Part shown: piece by piece, positions 6,932-12,420 of the stretch
Position numbering within the stretch: position 1 is the first letter of the stretch
Layout: the number at the start of each line of letters is the position of its first letter
From: Lysobacteraceae bacterium
GTDB taxonomy: Bacteria; Pseudomonadota; Gammaproteobacteria; Xanthomonadales; Xanthomonadaceae
Direction of reading: 5' to 3'
Assembly (NCBI GenBank): GCA_017990865.1
Contig: JAGNNB010000047.1
Location: forward strand, 1-12,420
Length of the DNA stretch: 12,420 nucleotides
Made by a program: the position numbers and the translations under genes
Notes under the pieces: model-generated
The model's input: the letters and a program-made list of their open reading frames with translations, nothing else
Told to the model about the DNA's origin: nothing
The model's database searches: none

Positions 6932-7393
6932 TCACTGCGGAGCCGGAATAGTGCGCTGCTCGCACCACTTCCAGACAGGGCCGTCTTCTGGATGTTCGAT
7001 CACGCCCAGGCATTCGAATCCCAGTTTCCGAAGGATCGTGGTCGATGGACCTTCCGCAGGTAGCGTGTGAGCGATGAAGACTTCGGTCTCTGCGGTTCGA
7101 CGCGCCTCGCGCATGAGCAGCACCGCCATTTCGGTCGCGATGCCCTTGCCCTCGTTGCCGGGGAAAGTGAAATAGGCGATCTCGGCTTCTCCGTTCATCG
7201 GCGGTCCTGCGAATCCGCAACTACCTACGATGCGAGCATCCTTCTCGGCAAGATAGCCCACCCACGGAAGCATGAAGCCCTTCCGGCCGTAAAGGTCCAA
7301 CGTGGCTTGGACCGTCTGCGCCACAACGTCGTCTTGTTCGCATGCGTCGCGAACGTAGAGCGAGGGTCGAGCGTCGATGCGATGCAGGCGCAT
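6932..7393 (-). CDS. GNAT-family N-acetyltransferase (terminal cassette gene)
   Basis: A 153-residue protein of normal length for the GNAT family, which transfers the acetyl group of acetyl-CoA to an amine. The acetyl-CoA pyrophosphate loop is visible as GNEGKGIA (residues 79-86) after the strand EIAYFTF, and the C-terminal part has LRKLGFECLGV, the usual 'xxLGF' motif of this family. The substrate is unknown; the best resemblance is to the RimJ/RimL-like branch. The ATG at 7393 lies 14 bases inside attC1's core, with no evident Shine-Dalgarno sequence (upstream reads GAAATTTC). It is the last, leftmost gene of the minus-strand cassette array, and I find no intact attC after its stop, so it may be fixed in place. 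Confidence 0.88.
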   Translation of the reverse strand: MRLHRIDARPSLYVRDACEQDDVVAQTVQATLDLYGRKGFMLPWVGYLAEKDARIVGSCGFAGPPMNGEAEIAYFTFPGNEGKGIATEMAVLLMREARRTAETEVFIAHTLPAEGPSTTILRKLGFECLGVIEHPEDGPVWKWCEQRTIPAPQ

Positions 7394-7406
7394 GAAATTT
7401 CTATCG

Positions 7407-7518
7407 GCCTAATGCGTGAGTGAAGCCGCCCTCTAGCGGAGCGGCGGGCGGACGCTAGCGTAGTGCAGGCGCATGGCCAATCACACGATGCGAGATCGGC
7501 TCGAATGAATTGTGAGGT
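7407..7518 (-). repeat. Integron attC site 1 (decayed cores)
   Basis: An attC-like site read on the minus strand. Its outer ends are degenerate: the integrase core is ATTAGGC (consensus GTTRRRY; G changed to A at the crossover base), and the far end reads ACCTCAC (consensus RYYYAAC). Between them are the usual CAATTCATTCGAGCC and GGCTTCACTCACGC-like arms and an imperfect central palindrome. It is downstream of the secreted-protein gene at 7520-7933, whose TAG lies 2 bases from it. Confidence 0.75.
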
Positions 7519-7519
7519 G

Positions 7520-7933
7520 CTAATCCGAAATCTCAGGAATTGTGCTTATGGGCGCATGGAACAAACGCTTCCATGGATAGCTGGACCGGTCTACGACTGT
7601 GATAACGCAGTTGGCGTCTTGCCCATCAGGAAGCGTCAAAAACACCAACTCTTCCTTGTTGGAACCCAATGGCGATGTCCGCGGACTCAGATCCGCCTTG
7701 AAGAAGTGTTTGCCGGAGCACTCCAGCGACACGAGATAGTCCCCGACGAGTTGGCGGAAGTCGGCTGGCGAGCGACGAGCGATATGAATAATCTGTCGTT
7801 GCCCGGAAATTTCGCGCTCGACTTGAACCGTATCGCCATCGACGACCATTGGCGCTGGCGGCGGTACGAATCGATCGGCCGCGTAGGCGGCGCTGGCGGC
7901 CAGTGCGCATGTTGCGATCATGTACTTGATCAT
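7520..7933 (-). CDS. Secreted hypothetical protein (cassette gene)
   Basis: A 137-residue protein with a short Sec signal peptide (MIKYMIATCALAASAAYA; likely cleavage after AYA at residue 18). There is no lipobox at the cleavage site, so a periplasmic location is expected. The mature part is strand-rich (GDTVQVEREISG, QRQIIHIARR) with two cysteines (near residues 72 and 108) that could form a disulfide. I recognise no catalytic motif or named domain. It forms a single-gene cassette between attC2 upstream and attC1 downstream. The ATG at 7933 has only a weak GAGAGA upstream. Composition and signal peptide support a real gene; the function is unknown. Confidence 0.75.
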   Translation of the reverse strand: MIKYMIATCALAASAAYAADRFVPPPAPMVVDGDTVQVEREISGQRQIIHIARRSPADFRQLVGDYLVSLECSGKHFFKADLSPRTSPLGSNKEELVFLTLPDGQDANCVITVVDRSSYPWKRLFHAPISTIPEISD

Positions 7934-7949
7934 CGGAAGTGTCTCTCGC

Positions 7950-8056
7950 GCTTAACGCTTGATGTAATTCGGCCCGCAAGGAGGCAGCGCACGGATGTAA
8001 GCGTAGGGGCGTGACCAAGGCCACCATGCGGGATGCGCTTGAACGGATTGTTAGAC
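7950..8056 (-). repeat. Integron attC site 2
   Basis: Read on the minus strand it begins GTCTAAC (8056-8050), followed by AATCCGTTCAAGC, and ends GCGTTAAGC. Both outer cores fit RYYYAAC/GTTRRRY. The inner stem is more diverged than in sites 4, 8 and 9. It is the recombination site of the DoxX-like cassette. Confidence 0.85.
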
Positions 8057-8074
8057 CGCTGCATAGGTAATTTG

Positions 8075-8446
8075 TCAGGCGATTGGCCTCAGTACCAGAC
8101 GACCATAAGCGACAAATGCCATCAGAAGACCTAATGCGCCACTCATGATCAAGGGCGTCATCTCCTGGTATTTGACGTGCACCCAGATGAACACGAGACT
8201 CTCGACAGCCAAGAGCGAGGCGGCCACGATCGTGAGTTGCGGACGCCAATGGAAGGCGGCAGGCACGATAAGCCCGACTGCGCATACGAGTTCCAAGATG
8301 CCCAGCGCCATCCAAGCTTCTCGCGGCAACGCCCCGAAGGAGGGGACATCTTGGCTGATCTTTTCAAACATAAAGACCTTCATGACACCCGACGCCCCAT
8401 ACATCAGCGCGGCAACCGTCTGCAAAACCCATAACAGTGCGTTCAT
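8075..8446 (-). CDS. DoxX-like integral membrane protein (cassette gene)
   Basis: A 123-residue inner-membrane protein with four predicted helices: about 3-24 (LLWVLQTVAALMYGASGVMK), 45-63, 70-90 and 99-118. The N-terminal ASGVMKVF and the second-helix LGILELVCAVGLI are characteristic of the DoxX/DoxX-like family. Its members are small redox- or stress-linked membrane proteins of mostly unknown biochemistry. The ATG at 8446 is chosen because GGAG lies 7 bases upstream (TTTGGAGATATGCG). The open frame extends 40 codons further, but that part is translated attC sequence. The gene lies between attC3 upstream and attC2 downstream and ends 19 bases before attC2. Confidence 0.85.
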   Translation of the reverse strand: MNALLWVLQTVAALMYGASGVMKVFMFEKISQDVPSFGALPREAWMALGILELVCAVGLIVPAAFHWRPQLTIVAASLLAVESLVFIWVHVKYQEMTPLIMSGALGLLMAFVAYGRLVLRPIA

Positions 8447-8486
8447 CGCATATCTCCAAACTTGGAGGCCTGTATCAGAACAGGCG

Positions 8487-8597
8487 GCTTCACAATTGAA
8501 ATAAGGCGCGCCGCAGCGGGGTGGCGGACGCATGCTAGCGTAGCGCAGGCGCGTGGTCGACGCCACGATGCGGATTGGCTCGAACGAATCGTTAGGC
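8487..8597 (-). repeat. Integron attC site 3 (one core diverged)
   Basis: On the minus strand it begins GCCTAAC (8597-8591), then GATTCGTTCGAGCC, with the common central palindrome. The opposite end is altered: the best core alignment is GTGAAGC (8493-8487), where GTTRRRY is expected, and the normal GGCTTAACTCAGC arm is reshaped. The exact left boundary is therefore uncertain by some bases. Confidence 0.75.
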
Positions 8598-8607
8598 GGC
8601 GGCTGAA

Positions 8608-8934
8608 TTACTTGCTGAGTTCATTGGAAACATAATCGGATATTTCTCTAGTGTTCCTGACGAACTCCGCCTCCAGATCAATGCCGCATTTGTTTGCCAA
8701 GACAAGAATCGACCACAAGCAGTCCGACAATTCATGACCAAGTTTCGCCTTGCAGTCGTCGATAGTTCGGATGCCGGCGTGCGCCTGGATCAGTTTTGCC
8801 AGATCGCCTACGTCCCCCACGAAGCCAAGCGCAAGTTCTTGCATGGTCCAGGCGCGACCGTATCTCTTGGTCTCAAGCTGTTCGTAGAGCTCGTTTAGCT
8901 GCAGCGCAGACTTTTCAAGATCGCTGAAGTTCAT
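8608..8934 (-). CDS. MazG-like nucleotide pyrophosphohydrolase fold protein (cassette gene)
   Basis: A 108-residue, all-helical protein of the size of single-domain MazG-like enzymes, which hydrolyse nucleoside triphosphates to monophosphates and pyrophosphate using a metal-binding EExxE...ExxD motif. The second half is intact (HELSDCLWSILVLA; E68 and D71). The first half reads GDVGD (residues 40-44) where EExxE is expected, so one Glu is Gly and two are Asp. Activity may therefore be altered or lost. The ATG at 8934 is 9 bases from attC4, and the AGGCGG-like sequence in the attC end may serve as its ribosome binding site. The longer frame to 9099 is translated attC sequence and is rejected. 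Confidence 0.82.
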   Translation of the reverse strand: MNFSDLEKSALQLNELYEQLETKRYGRAWTMQELALGFVGDVGDLAKLIQAHAGIRTIDDCKAKLGHELSDCLWSILVLANKCGIDLEAEFVRNTREISDYVSNELSK

Positions 8935-8942
8935 GGTATGCC

Positions 8943-9055
8943 GCCTAACGCTGAGTAAAGCCGCCCCGCAGCGGGGCGGCGGACGCGTGCTAGCGTAGCG
9001 CAAACGCATGTGGCCGACGCCACGGCATGGAATCGGCTTGAACGAATTGTTAGGC
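8943..9055 (-). repeat. Integron attC site 4
   Basis: A complete 113-bp attC on the minus strand, from GCCTAAC (9055-9049) with CAATTCGTTCAAGCC to GGCTTTACTCAGCGTTAGGC. It has a GC-rich inner hairpin (CCGCCCCGC-A-GCGGGGCGG) near 8961-8979 and a second small GTGGC-type palindrome. It is the recombination site of the 102-residue gene cassette. Confidence 0.93.
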
Positions 9056-9083
9056 ATTGCTCCGCGAACCAAGCCCCTGGGCT

Positions 9084-9392
9084 TCAAGAGCGGATCCAAG
9101 CGTCATTGAATCTATTACGGAATTCCTCAATGACCTCCTCAAACCGTATGAATCCTTCTTCTCGCATTTGACGTGCGAATGCTGTACTCCGTTCGGTCCC
9201 GATTACGGCAGACCAAAAGTACTTCACTACACCGCCGGGATCACGCTCCTGCAGTCTCATCACTGTTAAGCGTATACCTTGCTTCAGTTCTTTTGAGGCA
9301 TTTGTTGAATCCAGTACCGGGTTGAACACTCTCTCATGCAGGAAGTTCATGATTTCCTGCTTTTTTGCATCTTCGCGGCTTTCATCTTTCAT
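9084..9392 (-). CDS. Unknown protein, 102 aa (cassette gene)
   Basis: A soluble, charged, mostly helical protein starting MKDESREDAKKQEIMNFLHE and ending in an aromatic-acidic stretch (GFIRFEEVIEEFRNRF). It has no signal peptide, membrane helix, cysteine or recognisable active-site motif. The ATG at 9392 has AAAGGAG 11 bases upstream, slightly far but strong. It is a single-gene cassette between attC5 upstream and attC4 downstream. I do not recognise the family. Confidence 0.7.
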   Translation of the reverse strand: MKDESREDAKKQEIMNFLHERVFNPVLDSTNASKELKQGIRLTVMRLQERDPGGVVKYFWSAVIGTERSTAFARQMREEGFIRFEEVIEEFRNRFNDAWIRS

Positions 9393-9415
9393 ATTGCTGC
9401 GATCTCCTTTGCAAT

Positions 9416-9526
9416 GCCTAACGCTGAGTTAAGCCGTCCCGCAGCGGGGCGGCGGACGCGCGCAATCGTAGCGTAGGCACGTGACTGACATCCCCATGTG
9501 GGATCGGTTTGAATGAATTGTCAGGT
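9416..9526 (-). repeat. Integron attC site 5
   Basis: A 111-bp attC on the minus strand. It ends in a perfect GCGTTAGGC core (9422-9416). The other end is ACCTGAC (9526-9520), one base off RYYYAAC. That change makes a TGA, used as the stop codon of the VOC gene at 9521. The CAATTCATTCAAACC arm and the GC-rich central palindrome are present. Confidence 0.9.
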
Positions 9527-9949
9527 GCCTGACGAGTCACTGCACGCGTCTGGGCCAGCAGCGGCGTCCATCCACATGGCGCCCCACACATGTCCGTCCG
9601 GGTCGCAAAAGTCCCGGCCGTACATGGATCTGTGATCTTCAACGGGGTTGATGTCGGTCGTCCCGCCGTTTCGACCCGCAGCTTCTGCCATCGCATCTAC
9701 ATCGTGGCGTGATTCGCACGAGACATTCAATGCGACCTCGCTTGAGGTGTTTGGCGGGATTGGGCGCGTGGTAAACCTGCGCCACATGTCGTGGCTCAAC
9801 AGCATAACGCTGATGTTCTCGCTCCAAACCATCATTGCTGCGGTAGGGCCGGAAAACTTCGAATTGAGCTCGAAGCCGATGGCGGAATAGAACGCCTTGG
9901 ATCTATCGAGGTCCGTAACAGGCAGACTGATGGTGATTGTTTTCGACAT
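9521..9949 (-). CDS. VOC-superfamily (glyoxalase/bleomycin-resistance fold) protein (cassette gene)
   Basis: A 142-residue protein with two beta-alpha-beta-beta-beta modules. The first begins ITISLPVTDLDRSKAFYSAIGF (residues 5-26 in outline), the standard VOC opening; the second ends with the family motif GRDFCDPDGHVW (111-122). The superfamily covers metal-dependent lyases, isomerases and drug-binding resistance proteins. The usual first metal ligand (His or Gln after the first strand) is not obvious, while Glu71 and His120 could contribute, so the reaction cannot be stated. The ATG at 9949 has AGGA about 8 bases upstream. The TGA stop lies inside attC5. Homologues in cassette arrays are common. 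Confidence 0.88.
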   Translation of the reverse strand: MSKTITISLPVTDLDRSKAFYSAIGFELNSKFSGPTAAMMVWSENISVMLLSHDMWRRFTTRPIPPNTSSEVALNVSCESRHDVDAMAEAAGRNGGTTDINPVEDHRSMYGRDFCDPDGHVWGAMWMDAAAGPDACSDSSGT

Positions 9950-9976
9950 GCGGATGTTCCTGTTGCTTGGGCGGGT

Positions 9977-10036
9977 ATCTAACGCCTGAATTCGACCGAT
10001 TCGCGAAGCGGGTTGGGCTTGAATGAGTCGTTAGAC
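9977..10036 (-). repeat. Integron attC site 6 (short, 60 bp)
   Basis: A compact classical site on the minus strand: GTCTAAC (10036-10030), then GACTCATTCAAGCCCAAC, a CCGCTTCGCG loop region and GGCGTTAGAT at the other end. Both cores are perfect. It is half the length of the neighbouring sites and close in form to the 59-base elements of mobile integrons. Confidence 0.93.
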
Positions 10037-10099
10037 CCCTTCGGAATCATCTGCAATAGCCCGAGGAAAGAAGGGTTGGGATATGGTTTCAAAAGGTTT

Positions 10100-10324
10100 T
10101 CAGAGAGTGCACTCTGACTCCAGTTTTTCTATTTCTTCGATATGTAGGTCTTCTTTAAAGCGCGCGAAAGAGCGCATCAAGTTAACCCACGCAAGATATC
10201 GACTATCCGAAGGCTGAAGTTCTACGATACCGTCGCTGATCCCAGCATCGTCTTGGCCAGCTGTGGGCACTCGAAGTGTGCCATCTGGCATGATCCTTGA
10301 GAGAAATGGGTAAAGAAATCGCAT
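10100..10324 (-). CDS. Unknown small protein, 74 aa (cassette gene)
   Basis: The only gene-sized frame in this cassette. I choose the ATG at 10324, giving a protein starting MRFLYPFLSRIMPDG. The longer frame begins with GTG at 10351, but that codon is inside attC7. Composition is ordinary: a middle section PSDSRYLAWVNLMRSFARF and an acidic end HIEEIEKLESE. There is no signal peptide, and the hydrophobic N-terminus is too short for a clear membrane helix. There is no good Shine-Dalgarno sequence before either start. I do not recognise a family, and its reality rests mainly on its position between two attC sites. Confidence 0.5.
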   Translation of the reverse strand: MRFLYPFLSRIMPDGTLRVPTAGQDDAGISDGIVELQPSDSRYLAWVNLMRSFARFKEDLHIEEIEKLESECTL

Positions 10325-10332
10325 CAGAAGCA

Positions 10333-10399
10333 AGCTAACGTTCAAAATCACCGGCCTGCGCGGCTTTTCGCGCAGGTCCGGTGCATTGCAGGGTTGGGC
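10333..10399 (-). repeat. Integron attC site 7 (67 bp, distinct type)
   Basis: On the minus strand it begins GCCCAAC (10399-10393, perfect), continues CCTGCAATGCACCGG, has a strong inner stem (CCTGCGCG with CGCGCAGG) around a short loop, then CCGGTGATTTTGAACGTTAGC. It differs from sites 1-5, 8 and 9 throughout and resembles the shorter attC types of other bacterial integrons. That points to a cassette of separate origin. Confidence 0.9.
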
Positions 10400-10424
10400 G
10401 TCGAGCGATGTGCATGTACGGGGC

Positions 10425-11015
10425 CTATAAACTCAGTGCTGAATATCGGTTGGCTCTCTCTTTCCGTTGCAACTCAATGGCGGCTTTTTTCTCTTCCATG
10501 TATTGCACGGGGTTCCATTCGCCAATGCTTCTCGCAGGGAAGCCCGCATAGTTGCGCAGCTTTGTAACCAACTGCGATGCGGCGATGCCAAGAGTGGCGT
10601 ACTGAAATTGTCGTTCTTCAAAACCTTCGTCAAAATCTGGCGGGGTAGCTGCGTATTCAAATGCAGCAAAGACTTTTCGGTTTGCGACCTCAGCCATGTA
10701 CGGGAAGTCGAGGATTTCGTACATAAGGCCCGCAGGGAGCGACTTCCAATCGACGCCAAGCGCAAGCGGCTCAAATTTCGGCGCATCTACCTGGATTGTG
10801 CAGTAGCCGTTCTTGTCTGGCTGCCCTTCGGAAAGTCCATCATCCCCAACCACATCAGCACAACCAGCCACGTACCGCTCAAGCTCGCACGACACAAGGA
10901 CTGAAAGATACTCAGCGTCCTTTCGGTTCTTTCGACTTTGAAACCACCATTCTCTGGCAACGGTCAGCACCGCGCCGAGAGCGACACCTACGAGTCCAAA
11001 AATGGCCGATTCCAT
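10425..11015 (-). CDS. Membrane-anchored unknown protein, 196 aa (cassette gene)
   Basis: One N-terminal transmembrane helix (about residues 4-21, AIFGLVGVALGAVLTVA), followed by REWWFQSRKNRKD (positive, so the rest is probably cytoplasmic) and a largely helical domain with conserved-looking stretches such as SVLVSCELERYV and ASQLVTKLRNYAG. This arrangement is seen in many uncharacterised small bacterial membrane proteins. I see no catalytic motif. The ATG at 11015 has AGGGGA about 6 bases upstream. It lies between attC8 upstream and attC7 downstream, 25 bases from the latter. The function is unknown. Confidence 0.8.
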   Translation of the reverse strand: MESAIFGLVGVALGAVLTVAREWWFQSRKNRKDAEYLSVLVSCELERYVAGCADVVGDDGLSEGQPDKNGYCTIQVDAPKFEPLALGVDWKSLPAGLMYEILDFPYMAEVANRKVFAAFEYAATPPDFDEGFEERQFQYATLGIAASQLVTKLRNYAGFPARSIGEWNPVQYMEEKKAAIELQRKERANRYSALSL

Positions 11016-11031
11016 ACGCTTCCCCTACGAC

Positions 11032-11144
11032 GCCCAACGCCTGAGTTAAGCCGCCCCGCAGCGGGGTGGCGGACGCATGCTAGCGTAGCGTAGGCACGTG
11101 GCCGACGCCACGATGCGGGCTCGGCTTGAACGAATTTGTTAGCC
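11032..11144 (-). repeat. Integron attC site 8
   Basis: A full-length 113-bp site, almost identical to attC9 across its interior. Minus-strand ends are GGCTAAC (11144-11138) and GTTGGGC (11038-11032). An extra T gives CAAATTCGTTCAAGCC at one end. The TAA stop of the upstream frameshifted gene falls inside its first core. Confidence 0.93.
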
Positions 11145-11815
11145 GCCGCCACGTTTCCAGCGGGCCTCAATTTCTTCGCATGCGGCAGTGATGTCATTCA
11201 TTTTTCTTTTGTACGCTTTCGGGGCATGAGTTACTTGCTTTGTAGAAACATCAATTACATAGCATTTCTTATAATCAACAACTGCCGACTTCTTTTCTTG
11301 CTCTATATAGACTTTCATTGCAGTGGCTACATATTCCGCAGAAATTTCGTTAAGAGGAGTTGTTTTTGGGAAATGCAGCTTAACAGCGCCCTTAATGTCA
11401 CCAGTAATTGGGTCTTCAAGGTATGCGTCTGGTCTTATTGAGACGCTAACACCAGAAATTGTCATTCTTTCAGAGGTGTTTTTGTCGGCTGGGACAACTT
11501 TCAGATCATCAATTTCTATAAGTTCATATGTATCAAGAAAATTCTCAATCGCGTCTGCGGAAGCGGACTTATCTTGTTGAGAGAATTCTGTTGGAGCATC
11601 TTCAGTTCTTAGCCTCTTTGCCGCCGCAATTAGTTTTTCATCATCGATCATTCCGGTCGACATGAAATCTACTATTTCATCTCTAGCATCTGAATATCTA
11701 GTTGTGATGAATGGCTTCGGGTCTTGCTGATCTTGAATAATTCTTTTCTGCGTAATGGAGATGCGGTCAAATATTCGCCGAGCTTGTTCAGGCTGATCCT
11801 TGGTTCTGTGGCCAT
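11139..11815 (-). pseudogene. Frameshifted unknown cassette gene (about 225 aa when restored)
   Basis: The start ATG at 11815 has GGGAGG six bases upstream, and its frame reads MATEPRISLNKLGEYLTAS then PLRRK, but stops after 39 codons. The adjacent -1 frame takes over exactly after that Lys (RIIQDQQDPKPFITTRYSD...) and stays open to the TAA at 11139. No start codon with a ribosome binding site exists in that second frame within the cassette. Adding one A to the A4 run at 11744-11747 gives a single continuous protein. It has a charged N-terminus, an acidic middle (DEKLIAAAKRL, IDDLKVV) and a strand-rich C-terminal half. No domain is recognised. It is clearly AT-richer than its surroundings. 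The cause may be a real mutation, a sequencing error or -1 frameshifting on A-AAA-G. Confidence 0.7.
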
Positions 11816-11833
11816 TGCATTCCTCCCTGTAGT

Positions 11834-11945
11834 GGCTAACGCCTGAGTTAAGCCGCCCCGCAGCGGGGTGGCGGACGCATGCTAGCGTAGCGCAGGCACG
11901 TGGCCGACGCCACGATGCGGGGGTGGCTTGAACGAATTGTTTGGC
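11834..11945 (-). repeat. Integron attC site 9
   Basis: A 112-bp site on the minus strand with ends GCCAAAC (11945-11939) and GTTAGCC (11840-11834). Arms CAATTCGTTCAAGCC and GGCTTAACTCAGGC are present. The inner hairpins (CCGCCCCGC/GCGGGGTGG and CGTGGC/GCCACG) match attC8 nearly base for base. Confidence 0.93.
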
Positions 11946-12113
11946 GTCACCCCGAAAGGCGACAAGTCTTGGCAAAGCCAGAGTGGCGCCTGCGGCAAAT
12001 TTGACGAAAGCTCGAGTCAGTCGCGGCAAGTCAGAGCGAAGATGTCCAGGGAATTGCCCAGTAAGCCTCCGCTCTTGACTGCTATTTTCGGCTTTTGCCC
12101 ATGCGATGGCTTC

Positions 12114-12371
12114 TCAGCGTTTGTCGCGGCGAAGTATGTGGGCAGCGCGTGCGATGGCGATCAATCGCGATATGTCAGTAGACTTCTTGCGCTCCAACTC
12201 AATCAGACGCTCCATCTGCGATTTGTTTCCGTGACATAGCCGCAACAAGTCGCTTTCCGGAGAAAGAGTCTCCGCCGATTCACTCGTCGATCCCCCGGCC
12301 GATCCGCTCGCTGCCCGCCTTAGCAGCAGAATGATCGCGACGATGGCTGCAATGGCTAAAGCTATACCCAC
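12114..12371 (-). CDS. Small membrane-anchored unknown protein, 85 aa (cassette gene)
   Basis: The frame starts at GTG 12371 (an in-frame TAG lies five codons upstream, with a poor GGA before the start). It encodes a hydrophobic helix (residues 2-17, GIALAIAAIVAIILLL), an Arg-Arg stop-transfer, a Ser/Gly/Glu linker (ASGSAGGSTSESAE) and a helical C-terminal domain (SQMERLIELERKKSTDISRLI). No named domain is recognised. It sits upstream of attC9 with 168 bases between its stop and the site. That gap holds no gene I can support. The upstream attC lies beyond the window edge. The start is uncertain. Confidence 0.6.
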   Translation of the reverse strand: MGIALAIAAIVAIILLLRRAASGSAGGSTSESAETLSPESDLLRLCHGNKSQMERLIELERKKSTDISRLIAIARAAHILRRDKR

Positions 12372-12420
12372 TCGATCCGCGTCCTACCTTCGCGTCGTCG
12401 AACGACAAGTACACCTCATG

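Noticed and set aside
8487..9055. Repeated GC-rich hairpins (CCGCCCCGC-A-GCGGGGCGG) as terminators or CRISPR-like repeats
   Set aside because: They are the internal stems of attC sites: spacing is gene-length, ends match integron cores, and there is no T tract or uniform spacer.
10325..10351. GTG start at 10351 for the 74-residue gene
   Set aside because: It lies inside attC7, before the recombination core, so it would not belong to the cassette.
11139..12029. A 296-residue minus-strand open frame taken as one protein
   Set aside because: It begins at a TTG without a ribosome binding site, crosses the whole of attC9 and an unrelated spacer, and only becomes protein-like after 11750. The frameshift explanation fits better.
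12372..12420. Possible end of another minus-strand gene entering from the right edge (frame reading EVYLSFDDAKVGRG)
   Set aside because: Fewer than 20 codons before it would overlap the 85-residue gene, with no motif; cannot be judged without sequence beyond the window.

Overview
The window looks like chromosome of a high-GC gammaproteobacterium, most likely a Lysobacter or close relative in the Xanthomonadaceae/Lysobacteraceae. The basis is the S-adenosylmethionine synthetase sequence, the GC-rich codon use and the style of the integron recombination sites. The genus is an inference.

Left part (1-2231). A small cytochrome-c-like protein without a heme motif lies on the minus strand (351-581). 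The housekeeping gene metK (926-2152, plus strand) follows and ends in a strong intrinsic terminator.

Middle part (2232-6065). This plus-strand block looks like a compact ribosomal-peptide (RiPP-like) locus. It holds a candidate promoter, a 5' hairpin, a 37-residue Cys/Trp-rich peptide gene with a good ribosome binding site (2545-2658), and an intrinsic terminator or attenuator. Next come a membrane protein joining an N-terminal PqqD-like domain to an M50 zinc metalloprotease with HEMAH motif (2868-4082), and, 4 bases later, a 637-residue protein with a degenerate STAND/AAA-like N-terminus and a long TPR array (4087-6000). The proposed logic is that the PqqD-like domain captures the leader, the M50 enzyme processes or releases the peptide, and the TPR protein acts as scaffold or regulator. 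No modifying enzyme or exporter of a known class is encoded here. The block ends in a second copy of the 59-bp terminator unit that follows metK, so the two copies flank it as direct repeats.

Spacer (6066-6931). It contains palindromic repeats and one conserved-looking hypothetical gene (6355-6690).

Right part (about 6932-12420). This is an integron gene-cassette array read on the minus strand. Nine attC sites (about 60-113 bp, ends RYYYAAC and GTTRRRY or decayed versions) alternate with single small genes. From left to right these are a GNAT acetyltransferase, a secreted hypothetical, a DoxX-like membrane protein, a MazG-like protein, an unknown, a VOC/glyoxalase-fold protein, an unknown, a membrane-anchored unknown, a frameshifted unknown, and a small membrane-anchored protein. 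Cassette orientation puts any intI/attI beyond the right edge and the old, distal end of the array on the left. The leftmost attC has decayed cores and the last cassette has no attC of its own. No integrase is visible in the window.
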